DNA of 64,000 bases from Limnoperna fortunei (Eukaryota; Mollusca; Bivalvia; Mytilida; Modiolidae): positions 65,830,433-65,894,432 of the forward strand of contig OX104112.1 in NCBI GenBank assembly GCA_944474755.1, in the 5' to 3' direction. Within the stretch, counting starts at the first letter, position 1; each line of letters opens with the position of its first letter. A program made the position numbers and the translations under genes. Positions 61,101 to 64,000 of this stretch are shown in pieces. The notes beneath the pieces are model-generated. The model did not search any database. It was not told where the DNA came from and was given only the letters and a program-made list of their open reading frames with translations.

Positions 61101-63266
61101 ATCATCATTATATGTAGAAAAAGTATGATTTTTAAGAACTGAAAAAATAAGTGACGAATTTAGAATATTCAGAATATTGAAATTTAAAATTTTGTCAAAA
61201 AGTTGTTTGGAGTAATTACTTTAATAAACCTAAGCAATTTCAGTAACATTAATGGTTTCTTTTTCTTATCAATGTTCTTCTTTCAACAAATGCTGTAAAT
61301 TGTTTTAATAGGTTATGGATTTCCAGCAAAATCACAGAAGAAGATTTCTAGAACATCTGAGAGATAAGGTAAAATTGTTTTTTTTTCTTTTTTGATATCA
61401 TCTTTTTGATTACTTGCACAAATAGAAGATTGTAAAACTGGCACATAATGAAGATCGTAAAATTATTTTGAATTTCTCATTTTCTTTAAATTTGGAGTCT
61501 CCCTCAGGAAAGATCAGATTCTGTGTTATAGTCAAAATACAATGACCTGTCAGGTACTTTCTACCTATTGCTCAATCAATTCCAAAAATAGATAACTGCT
61601 GTTTAGAAAACTGCTTCAATCTGTTTTCTTTAAAGCTCTTAATAAGAAAGAGCTGGACATTTAAATTGCAGCTATTCATGCATGACTCAGGTAATTTCTA
61701 ATTTCTAATCTGGAAGACAGCCATAGAGTATAATGTAGATGGAACACCTTAGAAGTTTAAAAGTTACCTGAGTCACGCATGAGTAGCTGCAATTTAAATG
61801 TCCAGCTCTTTCATATTAAGAGCTTTAAAGAAAACAGATTGAAGCAGTTTTCTAAACAGCTGTTATCTATTTTTGGAATTGATTGAGCAATAGGTAGAAA
61901 GTACCTGACAGGTCATTGTATTTTGACTATAATTATAAAAGCTGTTGAAGGGAGTTAAATCTCTTCCTTATGAATAGATATTACATGTAATCTGAACAAA
62001 AAACCAAATGTACCCTTATATGTACAAACACATTTTTCTAGTATCTAAACATTTAAAGTTCACAGCAGTCAATTTGAACATGAAAAAGTATTGTCTCCAA
62101 ATTATGCCTAATTACAGAGTATCTCCAACTCCTGGTATAATGGTAACATTAGTGCTGTAATGTTGTAAAGATGTATGTGTCTCTGCTTTTGTTCTTGCTG
62201 CAAAAATTATTCATTTACTAATGTGCAAGAACACAACAATAAGCTGCATTTAAAAAAAACAGGTTACTTGTTAATGTATGGCTTGGACAGGAGATAAAAC
62301 CATACATTACCATTATATCATTTCAGATAATGAAGCAGGAATCCTTTATGCAAAGGGCACAGAGAATAGCTTTACATATTCAAGAAATGGAAAGGTATGC
62401 TGCACAAAAATGTGTGTCAAACCATTAAGTATTGAGAGTTGGAATTTTGTATGAACTATAATTTTGATTTTACACATATTAAGTGCTTTAGAGAAACTTA
62501 ACAATACAAATCAATTTAATATTGAATGCAAAAATTGTTTTAAATTAAGATCTGGAGCTAAATTTATAAGACATCAAGAACAGTGACTCTTTATTTTTAA
62601 TTAAGAACTTAATTTTACAGGTTATTAAAATGGAAAAAATTATGCTTGATTAGAGGGATATATGATATCAACAACTAACTATTTTTTCAGAGAAAATGCT
62701 CAAATAAAGGAAGAAAATTCATACCTAAAGAGACTTATGTCAGAAAAGGTGTGTATTTAAAAGGGAAAATCTAAAATATATAAAATTGATTTGTTCAGTT
62801 TGATCTACCATGTTTTTCTCCTTCTTAATAAATTAAGCCTACCCCTGGATATGATTAAATATCAGATTTTAACATAGCTGGTATGACAGGTATCACATGC
62901 AGAGCAGGAGTTGTTTACCCTTACAGAGTGCATGGACTTATCCTTGATTTTAAATGGGGTTCCTGTCACTCAGTGCTTGGTTTTAGCATTTTGTCTGTTT
63001 GTTTTGTTGTTGTATCCTCTTTTGTTTAACCATGGTTTTGTTTGTCCTTGACATATTCTCAAAGAATAGATATCTTCAATTCTTTTTTCTTACACATACA
63101 ATGCCAAATTTTGTAATGTACTTAGCTAGACAACAGATTTTTAGGCATATCTTACTTTATATTTTAAATGGGATATATCAATAAATTATTTCAGAATTTA
63201 TTATCATAATGCATGTATATGATGAATTGAATTTTTTTTTTTTCAGGGATTAGCAGGACATGGGAG
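46182..63266 (+). CDS. RNF212: RNF212-type RING SUMO E3 ligase, 5' exons (partial gene)
   Basis: Exons: 46182-46290, 46886-46947, 60956-61030, 61312-61368, 62327-62394, 62691-62748 and 63247-63266, continuing past the right edge. Borders are GT-AG and phases fit. The protein starts MTDWLHCNTCF, and the zinc-binding RING follows (CNTC, FCLTNCGHVYCEKC, CSMCGSVC). Next comes LSSKMKPDVEIFF and a helical, charged coiled-coil segment (QQNHRRRFLEHLRDK through ENAQIKEENSYLKRL), as in RNF212. RNF212/Zip3 proteins act in meiotic prophase on synapsed chromosomes to stabilise recombination sites that become crossovers. Similarity is nearest to RNF212 (LTNCGHVYC), but RNF212B cannot be excluded. Intron 2 spans 14.0 kb because of an LTR retrotransposon. 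Confidence 0.9.
47762..49856 (-). repeat. 3' LTR (2095 bp)
   Basis: It begins and ends with the 5-bp inverse TGTAG / CTACA and is bounded on the right by the polypurine tract. It differs from the other LTR, as far as I could read, only by A at 48223 (G at 58324) and one G fewer in the run at 48850-48857. It carries the same TATAAAAGG on the minus strand near 49229-49237. Confidence 0.95.
49857..49872 (-). other. Polypurine tract
   Basis: Minus-strand AAGTGGGGGCAAA lies directly against the 3' LTR start TGTAG, the expected place for plus-strand DNA priming. Confidence 0.85.
49873..50736 (-). other. Internal non-coding stretch of the retrotransposon
   Basis: About 860 bp between ORF3 and the polypurine tract. 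It contains a run of about 22 A (plus strand, 50193-50214) and AT-rich sequence, with no sizeable open frame. It may be the 3' untranslated region of the ORF3 message. Confidence 0.6.
50737..51843 (-). CDS. Retrotransposon ORF3: unrecognised 368-aa protein with two C2H2-like fingers
   Basis: It starts at an ATG 195 nt past the pol stop. Residues 15-36 form a finger-like C-x2-C...H-x4-H (CTIC ... KHFMSKH), and residues 45-68 a second one (CTLCGFH ... HPNFFKLH). A Ser/Thr/Pro-rich linker (about 130-260) follows, then an acidic-hydrophobic piece with LLETLISAVNRNTDVL (possible short coiled coil). The tail is very basic (RKRGYVPEG, SPTKRVKSS, ISPKKHRK), suggesting nuclear entry or nucleic acid binding. 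It has no signal peptide or membrane segment, so it is not an envelope. TTATTCTTTTCCAG|GA ends two bases before the ATG, a good splice acceptor. I do not recognise a family; function is unknown. Confidence 0.8.
   Translation of the reverse strand: MDYAIKSDRGRVYQCTICPFKGERKAAVKHFMSKHFQVEDHIYRCTLCGFHSSDVQMFKRHPNFFKLHSTQKDLRTASGSFTCDDDYFITNPNPRQVDPDKDLKRWDAEESNAYWQARRKPSSFTVPTVTPLNALLVNVATTSSPCTTVSAGLPSTTCANTTVSYSSASAGLTCPTPTSSLSITLPSTISPLSDDFTPLNSDNRIVLDNNLVDDIISWTGTSPSLLDLPEPLRSPPCTVPKPVLPDISLPPPAQEAVEDQNSTTSSSISNLLETLISAVNRNTDVLNDIKSELTKNRDQMEKIEIAVRRGYTHQTRPVPRIPPSPRNRFYRPFNQSARKRGYVPEGSVSPTKRVKSSVSRISPKKHRK
52038..56048 (-). CDS. pol: Pol polyprotein of the Ty3-type element
   Basis: The 1336-residue open stretch holds an aspartic protease (VDTGAS, about 83-88), reverse transcriptase (about 405-580; YLDD at 556-559), and RNase H (about 695-775; D703/D705, E746, D771). 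Integrase follows with a zinc region (GHLG near 979-982, CEIC at 1010-1013), the DDE triad (about D1042, D1102, E1138) and a GPY/F-type end with GPC. These catalytic residues are all present. The first codon counted (56048) is TTG, not ATG. The frame is open upstream to about position 56170 and lies -1 relative to gag, with an overlap of about 70 nt, so it is presumably made as a Gag-Pol fusion. No chromodomain at the C-terminus. Confidence 0.95.
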   Translation of the reverse strand: MDIGNETISTGSSHLDVNTCVDPMCNCTKEKLYTPQEGKNLVCFDHDDGHQQTNCNVIARQVLRSDGVYVKGKICGTGVNFTVDTGASRTVMSRQVYFKIPESARPVLLDSNMLASADGKPLKELGKAIFEVSLGELTFPLELVVANIEDEALLGLDVLMKAEWGPANIRLSDGILLLGDVAIPCTQIGLPSTVRKIRTADDFEIPPRCEMIIDVFVDRFDTDTPEQMNNFILEPSNDLCTKYPFVMAPTLVDISVDVTSKVRVLNPFDKPFTLHQDTVLGEAEPLRMEPRIFTDIEDTEELNNLSPVKRIKLKQAEKQVTWETNVGIIRSLAKRGSEDGGISGIVPSHLKDIFEEASQDRTEEEKHIIAELLNNFSETFSKDEMDLGLTNMVEHVIDTGDAKPIKQAPRRVPMAYSQEEKKLIDQMLSQGIIQKSTSPWSSPLVLVMKKNGKVRPCVDYRKLNSLTQKDAFPLPRIQDCLDTVQGSTFFSTFDLTSGFHQIPVKSQDVPKTAFTTKYGLYEYKTLPMGLCNGPATCQRLMELVLNGLQWQICLIYLDDVIVFGSDFQQHVNRLKEVLQRIKDAGLKMKPEKCKMLKTAVTFLGHVVSKTGIQPDPDNIAKILSWPTPSNVTEVRQILGMGSYYRRFIKNFSSLVRPLTELTKKSTKFVWTTDCQEAFVKLKESFISPEIMAYPTDRDEFILDTDACDNAIGAVLSQIQDGNERVIAYGSRTLNKAEKNYCITDKELLAVRYFIEYYRQYLLGRRFTVRTDHQALIWLFSLKEPKGRIARWLEILSPFDFTVDYRPGQKHSNADAMSRCNNPRDCDCPNTDHLEYLKCGPCKKCMKRALDMFSTLTFDERQQINAITTRKQQNDEDIWTPWKSGYSVAELKTMQEKDPDIAPFFKWKIENNRPSIKEMEIESPALRHYWFLWDSIVLEEGLLFKKFTKRDGTGQYLQFMTPQKMKSEVLHQMHNSLISGHLGKKKTTDKILQRFYWYEMREDISLWISKCEICGATKPPSKSLRAPLGNMSVGAPWDRLATDVLGPLPVTPRGNKYILIVTDYFTKWVEVFPIPDQLAVTCANIILNDVICRYGCPLAIHSDQGRNYESELFKELCRLLEIRKTRTSSRNPKGNGQAERFNRSLLTMIKSYLRGEQSNWDLYLGCLAGAYRATPNESTGLTPNLLLLGREIRFPIELTMSNSAMDKVTSSSPLTVGYHAIKVRERLLKAHEVARKHLLVSAKRRKDYYDVRANLVSYDVNDRVWYLDESRKEGISPKLQLNYTGPCLITKKFNDINYQIQTDGQGTVKVVNHNKLKPYCSDFIPCWIKKILKKINK
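56105..57784 (-). CDS. gag: Gag polyprotein of the Ty3-type element
   Basis: The 559 residues start at an ATG 79 nt inside the 5' LTR. The N-terminus is acidic and low-complexity. A retrotransposon-type capsid region spans about 220-380 (KWEVWRNRFEAVARIQNW, LPRLQGTAGDFVF, ETVETYAADLKRLYDKA). A Lys/Glu-rich stretch leads to one CCHC knuckle (CFHCGQPGHLAKQC, about 504-517) that binds RNA. It ends at TAG just inside the pol frame. A CTTTATTGCAG sequence lies four bases before the ATG, but its pyrimidine tract is short. Confidence 0.93.
   Translation of the reverse strand: MVKRGTRREKVHVGEGDIATATEDSELYETVDTEDDPDGIFQGPSKNTEDETTEDEQDITMVLRPRSTLRRPQKEFEPMRKETEFKAPRKYRRQLDRNNLESETEPQVNKNEEGVYNYLKHAFQDMTTQIVSAIQAAFKGGSSTHSKDKVARSTSKTSNVDKNSQRNQKSVVTQSSNLSSSDSESNDLSDTDTDSASVRTSLIVEGRRHRKQNSSNNVARLPAYMGKEKWEVWRNRFEAVARIQNWDENDKLQELLPRLQGTAGDFVFDQLPQRYLSNYTKLIRELSNRFGSYESKKNYRVQFARRNQKTDETVETYAADLKRLYDKAYANRDSKIRQEDLLQRFLMGLTDDKARLHIELTKEPSTVEEAVQEVVTYFETTNYSKITDVNKGYKKQVRQVKGTQGEKQDSPKTGKLNGKKEKQNVKSYTDDDDEASSSESVKENITLRKEEIKEIFEQLYEEKMKFSANRKETNNQDRNFVSDRRNQSNKQNQQGSQFRKPLLCFHCGQPGHLAKQCYSNPNRQHKDQKLSTRNNSSTFSSSVTQGQGVAVPQPGYALN
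57785..57862 (-). other. Leader with candidate primer-binding site
   Basis: On the minus strand, TGGCATCCTCGGCGGGATCC starts 11 nt inside the 5' LTR. The TGG would pair with a tRNA CCA end, with a G discriminator base opposite the next C. I could not assign the tRNA. Confidence 0.6.
57863..59958 (-). repeat. 5' LTR (2096 bp) with promoter
   Basis: Same limits TGTAG / CTACA as the other LTR. On the minus strand TATAAAAGG lies at about 59329-59337, which would place the start of transcription near 59300 and leave about 1.4 kb of R plus U5. AATAAA-type signals (minus strand) occur near 58035-58055. A 100-codon frame at 59639-59941 lies in U3 upstream of the TATA and looks fortuitous. Confidence 0.93.
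59329..59337 (-). promoter_or_regulatory. TATA box of the LTR
   Basis: TATAAAAGG on the minus strand, a textbook core match, preceded by GGG. An identical copy sits in the 3' LTR at about 49229-49237. Confidence 0.65.
60376..60761. mobile_element. Palindromic MITE, copy 1 (RNF212 intron 2)
   Basis: The ends TATAGTCAAAATACAATGACC and inverse GGTCATTGTATTTTGACTATA enclose mirrored arms of about 170 bp (GACCTGTCAGGTA, AACAGCTGTTTAGAAAACTG, TTAAATTGCAGCTA). TA at both ends suggests a TA target. No open frame. Confidence 0.9.
61527..61931. mobile_element. Palindromic MITE, copy 2 (RNF212 intron 4)
   Basis: Same family as copy 1 with the same ends and arms, and a different central loop (about 61695-61760). 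It lies about 160 bp after exon 4. Confidence 0.9.
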
Positions 63267-63519
63267 GTAAAAATAATTAGTTATATCAAGACATACATTG
63301 CTGGATAGCATTAAAAATTCTTTACTGGAGTGATACTGTATTAGTCAAAATAATTTTAAAAAAAGAATAATACGACCTAAACATGAGTAAACTTCTTAAA
63401 AGTAAGGGCATATTACCGGGTATGAGAGTAAATTATTTATTTAAGACAAACAAGGAGCACAGGAAAGTTTATTCTTACAATTTATACAATTTTGGAGCAC
63501 ATGATAATTTTCTAATTAA

Positions 63520-63680
63520 GAAATAATTCATGGAGGCTGTGGTTTATCATTGTTTTATCACGGGGTGACCATTTATGTCGTATTATTTTATCCCGAGCGA
63601 TAGCGATGGATAAAAAAATGACATAAATGGTCATCCCGTGGTAAAACAATGATAAATCACAGCCTCTGTGAATTATTTCT
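63520..63680. repeat. Palindrome with about 70-bp arms
   Basis: AGAAATAATTCATGGAGGCTG on the left is mirrored at 63660-63680 with few mismatches. The stem continues through TTTATCATTGTTTTA and GACCATTTATGTC to a CGAGCGATAGCG centre. It lies in the RNF212 intron after exon 7. Confidence 0.85.
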
Positions 63681-64000
63681 ATTCTAATAAGACAATTTAT
63701 AATATTTTCGTACTTATAGAAAACATAATTTCCGCCATAAACTGGCTGTTCCGTCAATGTAACACACAATATATTGCAACGGATAATTATAGCGCGTGTC
63801 ACTATTTATAAGATTTATACGTCATATGCAATAGCTTTCAGGTGGGAGTTACAGTTTTGTAATTGGAACAGCCATGTAAAACACGCCCTTCTCAGCGTGT
63901 GTTGCTCATAGATAAATCATTTTTTTACCACAGTTGTGGTCTCAAAGCCTTTAAAGCACGTCATATTAGAATAAATGTTTAACAAAAGTTGATTGATTGA

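Overview
The window looks like nuclear DNA from an animal, most likely a marine bivalve (mussel-like). Genes have short exons, AT-rich introns and GT-AG splice sites, and the proteins are clear animal orthologues. The non-coding DNA is full of mobile elements of kinds common in bivalves: tRNA-headed SINEs, foldback MITEs and Helentron-like elements with tandem-repeat cores. The taxon is an inference; there is no ribosomal or mitochondrial marker here.

Layout, left to right. (1) Positions 106-7862, minus strand: the first six coding exons of DHX38 (PRP16 spliceosomal RNA helicase); the gene runs off the left edge before its helicase core. (2) Positions 8493-18631, plus strand: a complete nine-exon LRRC69 orthologue (345 aa), head-to-head with DHX38 across about 630 bp. 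(3) Positions 18632-24138: a convergent intergenic region with twin palindromes, a tandem-core element and a SINE. (4) Positions 24139-35275, minus strand: seven exons of a TCAIM orthologue (mitochondrial, J-like HPD motif). Its first exon is unresolved, with a weak candidate at 43979-44013. Its introns hold Helentron-like elements with 146-bp and 161-bp repeats and a nested SINE/Helentron/hAT stack. (5) Positions 35620-46181: a third 146-bp-repeat element, a 42-bp tandem array, a 4.2-kb element that contains a 1.26-kb long-TIR element, a hAT MITE and the presumed TCAIM/RNF212 promoter interval. (6) Positions 46182-63266 and beyond, plus strand: the first seven exons of an RNF212-type meiotic RING/SUMO ligase gene; its 14-kb intron 2 contains a 12.2-kb Ty3-type LTR retrotransposon in antisense orientation.

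The most unusual object is that retrotransposon (47762-59958). Its 2.1-kb LTRs differ by only two changes that I could find. Gag and Pol are open, with Pol in the -1 frame. A third open frame encodes an unrecognised 368-aa protein with two C2H2-like fingers, and its ATG follows a good splice acceptor, which suggests expression from a spliced RNA. The second theme is architecture: at least two unrelated Helentron-like families share the same plan of a left terminal motif, a 146-161 bp tandem core, and a right-end hairpin that repeats the left motif in inverted form.
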